Source: Mesorhizobium sp. LMG 17147 (GTDB lineage: Bacteria > Pseudomonadota > Alphaproteobacteria > Rhizobiales > Rhizobiaceae). From it: a stretch of DNA of 60,889 bases. A model generated the notes under the pieces. That model did not search any database. It was given only the letters and a program-made list of their open reading frames with translations, and was not told the origin of the DNA. The first letter of the stretch is position 1. Each line of letters begins with the position of its first letter. The position numbers and the translations under genes were made by a program. Below are positions 38,132 to 47,072 of this stretch, piece by piece. The stretch spans positions 1-60,889 of the forward strand of contig NZ_JANCTC010000026.1 of NCBI RefSeq assembly GCF_024297145.1. Reading direction: 5' to 3'.

Positions 38132-38617
38132 TCAGATCGTTTTGACATAGCCCGCCAACTGATCGGCCACCGTGCCCCAGCCGTCGTAGAAGCCCATCTC
38201 CTCGTGGCTGTTGCGCGTGGCTTCGTCGCGGTGGATGGCGGTCGCGGTGTAGCGCGTCGCCTCGCCCCGCGATTGCAGCGATATGACGGCTGTAATGAAT
38301 GGGTCGCCTGACGGCCGGTAGCCTGGCAGCAGCGCATCGGTCCACACCAGCCGCTCGTCCTGGACGATCTCGAGGTAGCAGCAACGCCTGTCGTTGACTT
38401 GCTTGCCGTCGGGCGACTGCATGCGGGTGCGGAACAGACCGCCGGGCCGCAGGTCGATCTCGCAATCGGTGATGATCCACGGCTTCGGCGTGAACCATTG
38501 GCGGACATGCTCGGGCTTCGTCAAGGCCATCCACAGCAGTTCGCGCGGTGCCTCGATCGACCGTTCGAGCACGAGGTCGAGCTTCGGATCGGGTTGGAAC
38601 AACGGAGCCATGTTCAT
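38132..38617 (-). CDS. SRPBCC/AHSA1-domain protein
   Basis: The 161-residue protein has the START-like AHSA1 fold: DLVLERSIEAPRELLWMAL at the N-terminus, PEHVRQWFTPK, and the C-terminal helix motif GFYDGWGTVADQLAGYV. Such proteins carry a hydrophobic pocket of unassigned use. ATG 38617 after GGAGAAAGACAG overlaps the ArsR stop by 4 bases. The pair of ArsR regulator and AHSA1 protein is common in proteobacteria. Confidence 0.88.
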   Translation of the reverse strand: MNMAPLFQPDPKLDLVLERSIEAPRELLWMALTKPEHVRQWFTPKPWIITDCEIDLRPGGLFRTRMQSPDGKQVNDRRCCYLEIVQDERLVWTDALLPGYRPSGDPFITAVISLQSRGEATRYTATAIHRDEATRNSHEEMGFYDGWGTVADQLAGYVKTI

Positions 38618-38964
38618 CTGTCTTTCTCCTTGAGTTTCAGCACGTAGTCGTCGAACTGGTCGAGACGGCGCTCCCACAGCGCCCGCTGCTCGGCCAGCCA
38701 GTTTTCCGCGAGCTTCAGCGGCTCCGGCGCGAGCCGGTAGGTCCTGACGCGGCCTGCCTTCTCCGAATGCACCAGCCCGCAGCCTTCCAAAACCCTGAGA
38801 TGCTCGATGAAGGATGGCAGGGCCATCTCGAACGGCTGGGCAAGCTCACTGACCGAGGCGGGGCTTCGGTTCAGTCGCTCGACCACGCGTCGCCGGGTCG
38901 GATCGGCGAGCGCCCGGAAAATGCCGTCGACGGGCGGGGGGCTTTCGGTCTGCAGGCTCGTCAT
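38614..38964 (-). CDS. ArsR-family winged-helix regulator
   Basis: The 116-residue protein is a compact winged helix: IFRALADPTRRRVVERLN at residues 15-32, recognition helix in MALPSFIEHLRVLEGCG, and wing RVRTYRLAPEPL. No metal-binding CxC motif is present, so it is not an arsenic sensor. This branch is typically encoded with an AHSA1 protein, as here, and likely regulates that pair. Confidence 0.9.
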   Translation of the reverse strand: MTSLQTESPPPVDGIFRALADPTRRRVVERLNRSPASVSELAQPFEMALPSFIEHLRVLEGCGLVHSEKAGRVRTYRLAPEPLKLAENWLAEQRALWERRLDQFDDYVLKLKEKDR

Positions 38965-39135
38965 AGTCGTTTCCTTGCCTCGGCCATTCCGCGTGACCAG
39001 AGTTGGCTTAGAAACACTTAGGGAAATTCCTTACTATTGGCAAGGGCGAAGATCATGGATGGCCGGCAAGCCGCTGGAAAACTGAGAGGTGCGGTTTTAG
39101 GGTGCCGTCAGATTCGACCGGCCCGAGGACTGTTT

Positions 39136-39489
39136 TTGACGATCACCATGTATGGCATCACCAATTGCGACACGATCAAGAAGGCCCGTTCCTGGCTGGC
39201 GAGCCATGATGTTGCCTATCGCTTTCATGACTACAGGGTCGACGGGCTGGATGCGGATCGGCTGAACGGCTGGTCAGGAAAAGTCGGTTGGGAAATTCTG
39301 CTCAACAAGGCGAGCACGACGTTTCGCGAACTGTCGGAGGAGGACAGGATGGGCCTGGATGAAAGGAAGGCCAAGGCGCTGATGCTGGCAAAGCCTACGA
39401 TGATCAAGCGTCCGGTGCTGGAACTTGGCGATAGGATTCTCGTCGGGTTCAAGCCCGATGTCTATCAGCAGGCGGTTGGCGGGAAGTAG
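39136..39489 (+). CDS. ArsC/Spx-family thioredoxin-fold protein (YffB-like)
   Basis: The 117-residue protein has the family N-terminus YGITNCDTIKKARSWL, with the single reactive Cys at residue 11, and the C-terminal part PTMIKRPVLELGDRILVGF. YffB-like proteins are often called arsenate reductases, but the Asn-Cys-Asp-Thr motif and single Cys fit the glutathione-dependent YffB branch. TTG 39136 follows GAGGA at the best distance; ATG 39148 is the alternative. Confidence 0.85.
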   Translation: MTITMYGITNCDTIKKARSWLASHDVAYRFHDYRVDGLDADRLNGWSGKVGWEILLNKASTTFRELSEEDRMGLDERKAKALMLAKPTMIKRPVLELGDRILVGFKPDVYQQAVGGK

Positions 39490-39550
39490 AACCGACCGAC
39501 CGCGATCCGTCGCGCCCCCTCTGTCCTGCCCGGCATGCATATTGATCGTA

Positions 39551-39910
39551 TCAGATGCTTGTGGTTTTCCCACGCAAATAGCTCGCCAGCGCGACCGCAT
39601 TATTATGGGCCTCGTCATGCGCGCCGTAGAGCAGCGTCACCTTGCCCTCACGCAGCAAGGCGCGCAGTTCCGCCACCGCCTCGCCGTTCCGGTCGAGCTC
39701 ATCGCTGTATCGCCGCTGGAACTCTGCCCAGCGCGCCGGCTCATGGCCAAACCATTTGCGCAACGCGTCGCTTGGCGCGATGTCCCTCAGCCATAGCGTC
39801 AGCGCCGCGTCCTGCTTGGCGATGCCGCGCGGCCATATGCGATCCACCAGCACCCGCTGCCCGTCATCGGGCGCCGGCGGCTCATAGATGCGCTTGACCC
39901 CGAGTTCCAT
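39551..39910 (-). CDS. DUF488-family protein
   Basis: The 119-residue protein matches the DUF488 family: VKRIYEPPAPDDGQRVLVD at the start, WPRGI, and the C-terminal LLYGAHDEAHNNAVALASYL. The family is widespread and without an assigned reaction; a conserved Arg/Asp set suggests nucleotide or nucleic-acid handling. ATG 39910 is used; an upstream in-frame ATG at 39931 would add seven residues. Confidence 0.85.
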   Translation of the reverse strand: MELGVKRIYEPPAPDDGQRVLVDRIWPRGIAKQDAALTLWLRDIAPSDALRKWFGHEPARWAEFQRRYSDELDRNGEAVAELRALLREGKVTLLYGAHDEAHNNAVALASYLRGKTTSI

Positions 39911-39955
39911 TGCCAACCCCGCATGCGTCACAGGCGCGGCTGCGTGCTGGTGCTC

Positions 39956-41212
39956 TTAAACCCACTCGCCCTTGCGCATCACCGGCACGCGGCTGCTGTC
40001 CTTGTGGACGCCGTCTATATCGATCTTGTCCGAACCGATCATCCAGTCGATGTGGATGAAACTCTTGTTGCCGCCGCGCGCCGCGATCTCGTCCTGGCTG
40101 AGCGAGGCGCCGTCGACAAAGCACTTCGAGTAGCACTGGCCAAGCGCGATGTGGCAGGCGGCGTTCTCGTCGAACAGCGTGTTGAAAAACAGCAGCCCGC
40201 TTTTGGCGATCGGCGAGGAGTGCGGCACCAGCGCCACCTCGCCGAGACGGCGCGAGCCTTCGTCCGTATCGAGCACCTTCTGCAGCACATCCTCACCTTT
40301 CGAGGCCTTGGCCTCGACGATGCGGCCCGCCTCGAAACGCACCGCAATGCCGTCGATCAGCGTGCCCTGGTAGGACAGAGGCTTTGTACTCGTGACATGA
40401 CCTTCGACGCGCCTTGCATGCGGCGTGGTGAAAACCTCTTCGGTCGGGATGTTCGGGTTGCAGGTGATGCCGTTCTTGGCGGTCGAGGCGCCGCCCATCC
40501 ACTCGTGGCCGTCGGCCAGCCCGACGGTCAGGTCGGTGCCGGGGCCGGTGAAATGCAGTGCGTGGAAATTGTGGCCGTTCAGCCATTCGGTGCGGCTCTT
40601 CAACGCCGCATTGTGCGCCGTCCAGTTGCCGATCGGGTCTTCGACGTCCACCCGCGAGGCGGCAAAGATGGCATCGGCGAGCTTGGCTACGGCGACGTCT
40701 TCGGCATCGTCCGGGAAAACCTGCTTGGCCCACGCCTGATCGGGATAGGCCACAATGTTCCAGTTGATGTCGAAGCCGGTGATCTTCTCAAGCGCCGGCC
40801 GATAGGCCATCGAATTCGCCTTGTTGGCACGCGCCACCTTTGCCGGGTCCTGAGAAGAAAGCAGCGACGGATCCTCGCCGCGCACGGCAAGCCTCGCCGC
40901 ATTGTTGGCGAAGGCTTTTGCCATGCCTTCATAGAGCCAGCCGGCGGCGCGGTCGAAACCGGCGTCGGCGCCGTAGCGGAAGCGCGCGAGAGTGATCTCG
41001 TCGTCGTTGAAGATCGGCGTCACCAGGCCGGCACCTGCCTTGTAGGCGTGCTCGACGATCCGCCGCGTCAGAGGCAGCGCGGCGATAGACGAGGTCAGCA
41101 CCAGATCCTGACCCGGCTGCAATTGCAGCCCGACCTTGACGGCGACCTCCGCCAGCCTGTCGAGCTTCACCGGGTCGATGGTTGCGGAAACGCCGCGCGA
41201 ATGTGTGGTCAT
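39956..41212 (-). CDS. M29-family aminopeptidase
   Basis: The 418-residue protein is a thermophilic-aminopeptidase (M29) type metallopeptidase. It has GLQLQPGQDLVLTSSIAA near residue 28, FTGPGTDLTVGL mid-chain, the metal-ligand Glu in NIPTEEVFTTPH, and a C-terminal histidine/aspartate cluster (NKSFIHIDWMIGS). It removes N-terminal residues from peptides in the cytoplasm with two metal ions. It is not in an obvious operon. Confidence 0.92.
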   Translation of the reverse strand: MTTHSRGVSATIDPVKLDRLAEVAVKVGLQLQPGQDLVLTSSIAALPLTRRIVEHAYKAGAGLVTPIFNDDEITLARFRYGADAGFDRAAGWLYEGMAKAFANNAARLAVRGEDPSLLSSQDPAKVARANKANSMAYRPALEKITGFDINWNIVAYPDQAWAKQVFPDDAEDVAVAKLADAIFAASRVDVEDPIGNWTAHNAALKSRTEWLNGHNFHALHFTGPGTDLTVGLADGHEWMGGASTAKNGITCNPNIPTEEVFTTPHARRVEGHVTSTKPLSYQGTLIDGIAVRFEAGRIVEAKASKGEDVLQKVLDTDEGSRRLGEVALVPHSSPIAKSGLLFFNTLFDENAACHIALGQCYSKCFVDGASLSQDEIAARGGNKSFIHIDWMIGSDKIDIDGVHKDSSRVPVMRKGEWV

Positions 41213-41293
41213 GATCCTGCCTGCCGTGATTGGGGACTGTGTCTTACATAGACCGGCGTTACCGACCTTTCCACTCCGATCACGCCGGCAGGT

Positions 41294-42208
41294 CTAGCTG
41301 ACGCTCTCCAGCGACCTGAACTGCGCCATCGTCGCCTCGATCTCTTCGCGCACCCAGATCTTGAAATCCCTGACCTTGCGGCTTTCGCCCTTGCTGGCCG
41401 AGGTCACCAGCCAATAGCCGAGTCCGCTCTGGGCGCGTATGCCGAACGGCGCAACGAGACGGCCGTCGGCCAGCGCGTCGGCGGCCAGCAACTGCCAGCC
41501 GAGCATGACGCCGTGACCGGCAATCGCCGATTCCAGGCACAGCATCGGATCTGTGAAGCGCGCGCCTTTCATGAAGGTGACCGGCTCCACCCCGGCCGCT
41601 TCGAACCAGCTCTCCCAACTGATCATCGACCTTTCGTCGGTGATCGCACAGGTCAAAGCAAGGTCCTCGATCGTTTTCAGCTTGCTGGCGATCACCGGTG
41701 CACAGACCGGAAACACCTCTTGCGCCAGCAGCAATTCGGCCCGCCCGCCCGGCCATTTGCCGTCGCCGAGCCGGATGGCGACGTCGACGTCCGAACGATC
41801 GAGATCGGCAAGCCGCACCGAGGCATCGATGCGCAGGAGCACGTTCGGATGCCGGGCAAAATGCCGCGACAGCCGCGGCAGCAGCCATTTCGAGGCGAAC
41901 GCCGGCGCCACCGAAACCACCAGCGTGCACCCCGAGCTTTCATCAGCAAGCGCCACCGCCTGTGCGAGTTCGCGAAACCCGGCGCTGAGCCGCGCCGTAA
42001 AGACGACACCGAATTCGGTCGCCACCAGGCCAGCTGGCGTCCGGTCGAACAGCGCCCGGCCGAGCTGCTTTTCTGTCCGGTTGATCTGCTGGCTGACGGC
42101 GCTAACCGAAACGTTGAGCTCGCCGGCCGCCGCCGCGAGCGAGCCTAGGCGGGCAACGGTTTCCACGGCGCGCAAGCCGTTGAGATGGACGCGGTTCAAA
42201 GTAGCCAT
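41294..42208 (-). CDS. LysR-family regulator, GcvA type
   Basis: The 304-residue regulator has a LysR helix-turn-helix at residues 8-66 (NGLRAVETVARLGSLAAAA, then VSAVSQQINRTEKQLG) and the effector-binding part typical of GcvA (DVDVAIRLGDGKWPG, near 140). It is divergent from a small gene and from the MFS gene at 42629-43783, and may regulate either. Confidence 0.88.
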   Translation of the reverse strand: MATLNRVHLNGLRAVETVARLGSLAAAAGELNVSVSAVSQQINRTEKQLGRALFDRTPAGLVATEFGVVFTARLSAGFRELAQAVALADESSGCTLVVSVAPAFASKWLLPRLSRHFARHPNVLLRIDASVRLADLDRSDVDVAIRLGDGKWPGGRAELLLAQEVFPVCAPVIASKLKTIEDLALTCAITDERSMISWESWFEAAGVEPVTFMKGARFTDPMLCLESAIAGHGVMLGWQLLAADALADGRLVAPFGIRAQSGLGYWLVTSASKGESRKVRDFKIWVREEIEATMAQFRSLESVS

Positions 42209-42304
42209 ACAGTTTTTCTAAACTCGAACGGCTGAAATCTCAATTGCCAGACACTGCAGGATGACGGATTCTAAGTGGGTTACGCAGAATGAGGAGGCAA
42301 TCTG

Positions 42305-42523
42305 ATGAAGATTTTGTCATGGCTCGGCGCCTTTTCCCCGATCGGAGCGCAGCCGCACCGGCATGACAGCGAGGCCACCAGCTGGGTGACCGATCCGCTG
42401 TCGCATCCGGTGCTCGACACCATGTCGGAACGCGAACTCGCCGACATGCCGTTCAGGCTGACCGCGTGTCATACCCGCCATGAGACGGCCTTGACGAGGG
42501 CCTGCTGCGGCAGAGTCTCCTGA
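42305..42523 (+). CDS. Small protein, DUF1127-like N-terminal motif
   Basis: The 72-residue ORF has a very good site, GAGGAGG, at the correct distance from ATG 42305, and lies 96 bases from the divergent LysR gene. The segment DPLSHPVLDTMSERELADMP resembles the SHPxLxxMSxxELADLPF stretch of small rhizobial stress proteins. The C-terminus has four cysteines in 25 residues. I regard it as a real gene of unknown function. Confidence 0.6.
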   Translation: MKILSWLGAFSPIGAQPHRHDSEATSWVTDPLSHPVLDTMSERELADMPFRLTACHTRHETALTRACCGRVS

Positions 42524-42628
42524 ACGAAGCACCTCAGGCGAGCCAGCCGCCGACGCGGCTGCGCAACCCCTTCTGGCCCAACAAAAGGCGGATTGTCTCG
42601 CGAGCAGGCGCACTTATTGTGCACCGCG

Positions 42629-43783
42629 ATGAACATCGCTTCGCCCTTGCGCCTGGCAATCGCCGGCATGATCGCCCTGGCCGTCGCCATGGGCATCGGC
42701 CGCTTCATTTATACGCCGATCCTGCCTGGCATGATGGAAGAGCTCGGCCTGTCGCCGGCTGATGCCGGCTGGATCGCATCGGCCAATTATTTCGGCTACC
42801 TCGTCGGCGCGCTTGCCGCCACCGGCGGCTGGGCGCAAGGCCGCGAGCGCCAGCTGATGCTGGCCGGTCTTGCCGCCACTGCGATACTCGCCGGGCTGAT
42901 GGGCCTGACCGGCACGATGGCCGCCTTCCTCCTCATCCGCCTTCTTGCCGGCCTCGCCAGTGCCTTCGTGCTGGTCTTCATGACCAGCATCGTTTTCGGT
43001 CATCTCGCCGCGGCCGGGCGAAACGACCTGCAGGCGCTGTATTTCGGCGGTGTCGGCCTCGGCATCGCGGCATCCTCGGCGCTGTTGGCGCTCCTTGTCA
43101 CCGAACACGCCGGCTGGGCGGCGGGCTGGCTGTGGTCCGCGGCGATTTCGGCCTGCGGCTTTGCCGCCGTCGCCTTGCTCGCCGGCGGCACCTCGACCGC
43201 GAGCAGCGTTGCCGGGCCGGAGCCGGCGTTGCCAAAAAACCCTTCACTGGTGAAGGTCATTGTCGCCTACGGCCTGTTCGGCTTCGGCTACATCGTCACG
43301 GCGACGTTCCTGGTCGCGATCGTCCGCCAGGGCGGCGGCGGCCGGATCTTCGAGGCCGTGGTCTGGATGGTCACCGGCCTTGCCGGTTTCCCATCGGTCT
43401 GGCTGTGGCAGAAGCTCGCGGCAAGGGTAGGGCTTTATGCCACCTATGCCTTGGGGTGCCTGGTCGAGGTGGTCGGGGTCAGCGCCAGTGTCGTCATGGA
43501 CGGACGCACCGGGCCGCTGCTCGGCGGCCTTCTTGTCGGCGGCACCTTCATCGCCATCACCGCGCTTGGCCTGCAGGCCGGCAGGCAGCTGGCCCCGCAG
43601 GCACCACGCCGGATGCTGGCGGTGATGACGGCCGCCTTCGGCCTTGGCCAGATCATCGGCCCGATCGTCGCCGGGCTGCTCGCGCAGGCCTCGGGTGACT
43701 TTTTCCTTGCCTCGATCGTTGCTGCCGCCGTCCTGCTCGCTTCCGGTGCAATCGTCTGGTCGGCTGCGCCAAAATCGCCATGA
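42629..43783 (+). CDS. MFS transporter, YbfB/YjiJ family
   Basis: The 384-residue membrane protein has about 12 hydrophobic segments and the family opening AVAMGIGRFIYTPILPGM. The second half repeats the membrane pattern (FGFGYIVTATFLVAIV). YbfB/YjiJ-family transporters are often paired with a LysR regulator, as here. The substrate is unknown. ATG 42629 matches the family start; upstream codons in the same frame overlap the small gene's tail region and are less likely. Confidence 0.88.
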   Translation: MNIASPLRLAIAGMIALAVAMGIGRFIYTPILPGMMEELGLSPADAGWIASANYFGYLVGALAATGGWAQGRERQLMLAGLAATAILAGLMGLTGTMAAFLLIRLLAGLASAFVLVFMTSIVFGHLAAAGRNDLQALYFGGVGLGIAASSALLALLVTEHAGWAAGWLWSAAISACGFAAVALLAGGTSTASSVAGPEPALPKNPSLVKVIVAYGLFGFGYIVTATFLVAIVRQGGGGRIFEAVVWMVTGLAGFPSVWLWQKLAARVGLYATYALGCLVEVVGVSASVVMDGRTGPLLGGLLVGGTFIAITALGLQAGRQLAPQAPRRMLAVMTAAFGLGQIIGPIVAGLLAQASGDFFLASIVAAAVLLASGAIVWSAAPKSP

Positions 43784-43897
43784 TTATGGTTTTGCTCGGC
43801 GCCGGGCACCTGGCACGGGCATTTTCTTTCCCACTAATGTGTGACTTTATGCCCGCTGAACGCCGCTGATTTGCGCATCGACCGAGGATTCCCCACA

Positions 43898-45175
43898 GTG
43901 TTCGTATCCTTCTTCCCGCAGCCGAAGCTGTTCTTCACCTCGGCGGCCATCTGGAGCGTGGTAATGGTGGCCGTCTGGTTTCTCGGCGGCTACCAGCTAG
44001 GCGCCTTGATCGGATTGCCCCCCCTCGCAGCGGACGCGGCGCCCATCATTGGCGTTTCCGTGTTCTGGTCGCCTCCATTCCTTTGGTTTTACATCTACTT
44101 TACCCTCGGCGTAATGCTCTTCTACGCCTTCTGGCATTGGTATTCTCCGCACCCTTGGGAACGTTGGTCAATCCTGGGTTCCTCGCTGATCTTGTTCACG
44201 ACCTATTTTCAGGTGCAGGTGAGCGTCGCAATTAATGCCTGGTACGGGCCGTTCTGGGACCTCATTCAAGCCATCCTCAGCAAAACTGTAACAGCGACAG
44301 AATCCGACCTTTACGCGCAAGTACTAGCTTTCCTCGGCATCGCTCTGGTGGCGGTCACAGTTTTCGTCATTACGAACTTTTTCGTCAGCCATTGGGTGTT
44401 CCGCTGGCGTACTGCGATGAACAATTATTACATGTCGCATTGGCCCAAGCTGCGCCATATTGAAGGAGCTTCCCAGCGTGTGCAAGAAGACACGATGCGG
44501 TTTTCTCAGATCATGGAAGATCTTGGTACTAGCTTTGTCGATTCCATCATGACCCTGATCGCTTTCATGCCGATCTTGTTGGCTTACTCTAAGCACATCA
44601 CCGTTTTGCCGTTCATTGGTCACGTTCCTCAGCCGCTGGTCGTGGCTGCGATCTTCTGGGCAATTTTCGGAACCGTCTGCATTGCCACCGCCGGCATAAT
44701 GCTTCCCGGTCTGCAGTTTAGAAATCAGCGCGTCGAAGCGGCATACCGCAAGGAACTCGTCTACGGCGAGGACAATCCAGATCGGGCGCAGCCGCCCACA
44801 GTCATAGAACTGTTTGGAAATGTGCGCAGAAACTACTTTCGCCTCTATTTCCACTACGTCTATTTTAATGTGGTTCGCTATCTTTATTTGCAAACCAACA
44901 ACATATTCGCCCTCTTTTTGATGGTGCCATCGATCATCGCGGGAACCATAACGCTGGGTCTCATCAACCAGATCAGTTCAGCCTTCAGTCAGGTGACGAG
45001 CTCGTTCCAGTATCTTGTCAATTCATGGTCGACGATTGTCGAGCTTCTGTCGGTGCACAAGCGTCTGCGCGCCTTCGAGGCAACGATCTATGGCGAACCG
45101 CTTCCGGACATCGACCAGCGCTATCTGGAGCGTGAGCAAGCCGGCTTGCGCCCTGAAGATCAGCCGGTGAGCTAA
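43898..45175 (+). CDS. bacA: BacA/SbmA peptide transporter
   Basis: The 425-residue inner-membrane protein begins MFVSFFPQPKLFFTSAAIWS, very close to BacA of Sinorhizobium (420 residues). It contains the SbmA_BacA hallmarks NAWYGPFWDLIQ, FVSHWVFRWRTAMNNYYMSHWP and RIEGASQRVQEDTMRF-type text (here IEGASQRVQEDTMRF). SbmA/BacA imports antimicrobial and nodule-specific cysteine-rich peptides using the proton gradient and also affects lipid A very-long-chain fatty acids. BacA is needed for bacteroid survival in some legumes. GTG 43898 after GAGGA is used, giving the family start. By eye the GC content and codon choice are lower than in neighbouring genes. Confidence 0.9.
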   Translation: MFVSFFPQPKLFFTSAAIWSVVMVAVWFLGGYQLGALIGLPPLAADAAPIIGVSVFWSPPFLWFYIYFTLGVMLFYAFWHWYSPHPWERWSILGSSLILFTTYFQVQVSVAINAWYGPFWDLIQAILSKTVTATESDLYAQVLAFLGIALVAVTVFVITNFFVSHWVFRWRTAMNNYYMSHWPKLRHIEGASQRVQEDTMRFSQIMEDLGTSFVDSIMTLIAFMPILLAYSKHITVLPFIGHVPQPLVVAAIFWAIFGTVCIATAGIMLPGLQFRNQRVEAAYRKELVYGEDNPDRAQPPTVIELFGNVRRNYFRLYFHYVYFNVVRYLYLQTNNIFALFLMVPSIIAGTITLGLINQISSAFSQVTSSFQYLVNSWSTIVELLSVHKRLRAFEATIYGEPLPDIDQRYLEREQAGLRPEDQPVS

Positions 45176-45203
45176 AGGGTAACGGGCGGCGATCCACTTG
45201 GGC

Positions 45204-46202
45204 TCAGCCGCCCACCGCCGCCTGTCTTTCGCCTCGCCGCGAGACGTAGTCGCGAAAACTGATGCACTCGACATCGGACCTAGTGCAGACCTCGCCGGCA
45301 AAGCGCTCCAGCGCGTTCCAGTAGGCGCCGTCATTCATCAACGTGAAGTGAAAGCCGAGCTCCAGCGGAATGCGCTTGCCCTCGTATTGCGCATCGAAGG
45401 CGGCGCGGAACGCGTGATAGGTCCGGTCAGCGAACGCTTCTGCCATGCTCGGCCGCTCGAAGCCGGCGGAATGTCTGACATAGAGATTGTAATCCATGGC
45501 GATCACCCGCCTTGAGCTCGGCCCTTCCGGGATCTGCGGCAGCGAAAAGCGCGTGATGCCGTTGACGGTCGGCGGCTCGACCGGCCCACGCGAAACGCCG
45601 CTTGCGTCGAGCAGGAAACCGGCCGCGGGCAGCGCCTCGTAAAGCGCCTTGTTTGCCGACAGATAGGGCGCGCGGAAGCCGACCACTGCCTTGCCTGCGA
45701 AATCGCGCCAACCCTTCGGTTCGGGTGCAATGCCGTTGATCGAATAGGCGTTTTGGAGAATGTGCTTGAACGAGCCGAACTCACTCAGCCAGTCGGCCTT
45801 GCTCCAGTCCTTGCCGTCGAAATGGCCGCAGCCATGGCTGCCGATGTCGTGGCCTTCCCTGGCGGCGAGGTTGATCTGCTCGAGCCGCTCGGCGACTTCC
45901 TCTTTGGAGGCGGCAAAGCCGATATTCGATTTGCCGGCCGTTTTGCCCGGCGCGGTGTATTCCTTGCGCGTCTCGGGTGACAGCAGGAACACGCAGGAGA
46001 CAAAATACGTGAAATGCGCGCCGGTGCGCTGGGCCAGCGCCCGGCTGCGCTGCCACTGCGAAATGTCGCGGGCGCTGTCGAACGAGATGATGACGGTCTG
46101 CTTCGGTTTTGCCGGCGCCGCCGGCGGGTCGGCAAAAGCCGCGCTGGCAGCAAGCGCGGCAATCGAAAACGCAACAACGCGGGACAAACGGGGCAAAGGC
46201 AT
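45204..46202 (-). CDS. Polysaccharide deacetylase-family protein, exported
   Basis: The 332-residue protein has a signal peptide (about residues 1-24, ending SAAFA) and a NodB-homology domain: TVIISFDSARDIS near residue 36, GHDIGSHGCGHFDGKDW near 117 (the two His and Asp metal ligands), and VGFRAPYLSANKALY. The usual FDDG is FDSA here, so the catalytic Asp pair is incomplete, and the activity may be altered. It converges with bacA, 28 bases away. Confidence 0.82.
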   Translation of the reverse strand: MPLPRLSRVVAFSIAALAASAAFADPPAAPAKPKQTVIISFDSARDISQWQRSRALAQRTGAHFTYFVSCVFLLSPETRKEYTAPGKTAGKSNIGFAASKEEVAERLEQINLAAREGHDIGSHGCGHFDGKDWSKADWLSEFGSFKHILQNAYSINGIAPEPKGWRDFAGKAVVGFRAPYLSANKALYEALPAAGFLLDASGVSRGPVEPPTVNGITRFSLPQIPEGPSSRRVIAMDYNLYVRHSAGFERPSMAEAFADRTYHAFRAAFDAQYEGKRIPLELGFHFTLMNDGAYWNALERFAGEVCTRSDVECISFRDYVSRRGERQAAVGG

Positions 46203-46400
46203 CTGACCGGATCACGGAATATAGAAGCACCGCCTACCGGTGAAATATGGCACGGGTACGATCGATCTGTGCGGCCGCCGTTGGCGGTGGCTGCCTCGTG
46301 AATGGGCGATTTTCCTGCCGAACCCCTTCCATGCCGGCAAAATTTCGCTAAAACGCGGGCTCATCAACCGCCCCGGCCGGGGCATGAATGGTTTTGATCC

Positions 46401-47066
46401 ATGTCGGACGACAGTTTTATCCGCGAAGTCAACGAAGAGATTCGTCGCGACCAGGCGCATGCGCTGTGGGACCGTTTCGGTCCCGCCTTGCTCGTGCTGG
46501 CTGTACTGGTGGTGCTCGGCACTGCCGCTGTCGTCGGCTACCGCTATTGGGACGAGACCCGCGCCAACCGCTCGGGCGATGCTTTTTCGCAGGCGCTCAA
46601 GCTCGCCAATGAGGGCAAGAACGACGAGGCGCTTGCCGCTCTGGTGGCGTTGGAGAAGGACGGCTACGGCGCCTATCCGCTTCTCGCCCGTATGCGCGCG
46701 GCAACCGTCAAGGCGGACAAGGGCGACGTCGATGCCGCCGTCAAGGATTTCGACGAGGTCGCCGCCGACACCAAGATCCCTTCCGGCATTCGCGACATGG
46801 CGCGCCTCAGGGCAGCGCTGCTGCTGGTCGACCACGGCACTTTCGCCGATGTCTCCAGCCGCGTCGAGTCGCTAACCGCCGACACCAACACGCTGCGCCA
46901 TACGGCGCGCGAAGCGCTTGGCCTTGCTGCCTGGAAGGAAGGCAAGGCGGCGGATGCATTGAAGCTGTTCGACCAGATTGCCGCGGACGACGGCGCCCCG
47001 CGCAACACGCGCGAGCGGGCGACATTGATGTCCGAGCTGATCCGCGGCTCGGGCGGTGTATCGTAA
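46401..47066 (+). CDS. YfgM-like membrane-anchored TPR protein
   Basis: The 221-residue protein has a short cytoplasmic N-terminus (VNEEIRRDQAHALWDRFGP), a single membrane helix (about residues 28-48), and a periplasmic region of tetratricopeptide-like helices (about 60-215). It matches the YfgM/TPR_21 family, partners of BamB and the Sec/PpiD chaperone network. It lies 6 bases before der, as YfgM-BamB-Der genes do in many genomes; bamB itself is missing here. Confidence 0.85.
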   Translation: MSDDSFIREVNEEIRRDQAHALWDRFGPALLVLAVLVVLGTAAVVGYRYWDETRANRSGDAFSQALKLANEGKNDEALAALVALEKDGYGAYPLLARMRAATVKADKGDVDAAVKDFDEVAADTKIPSGIRDMARLRAALLLVDHGTFADVSSRVESLTADTNTLRHTAREALGLAAWKEGKAADALKLFDQIAADDGAPRNTRERATLMSELIRGSGGVS

Positions 47067-47072
47067 CAACGG

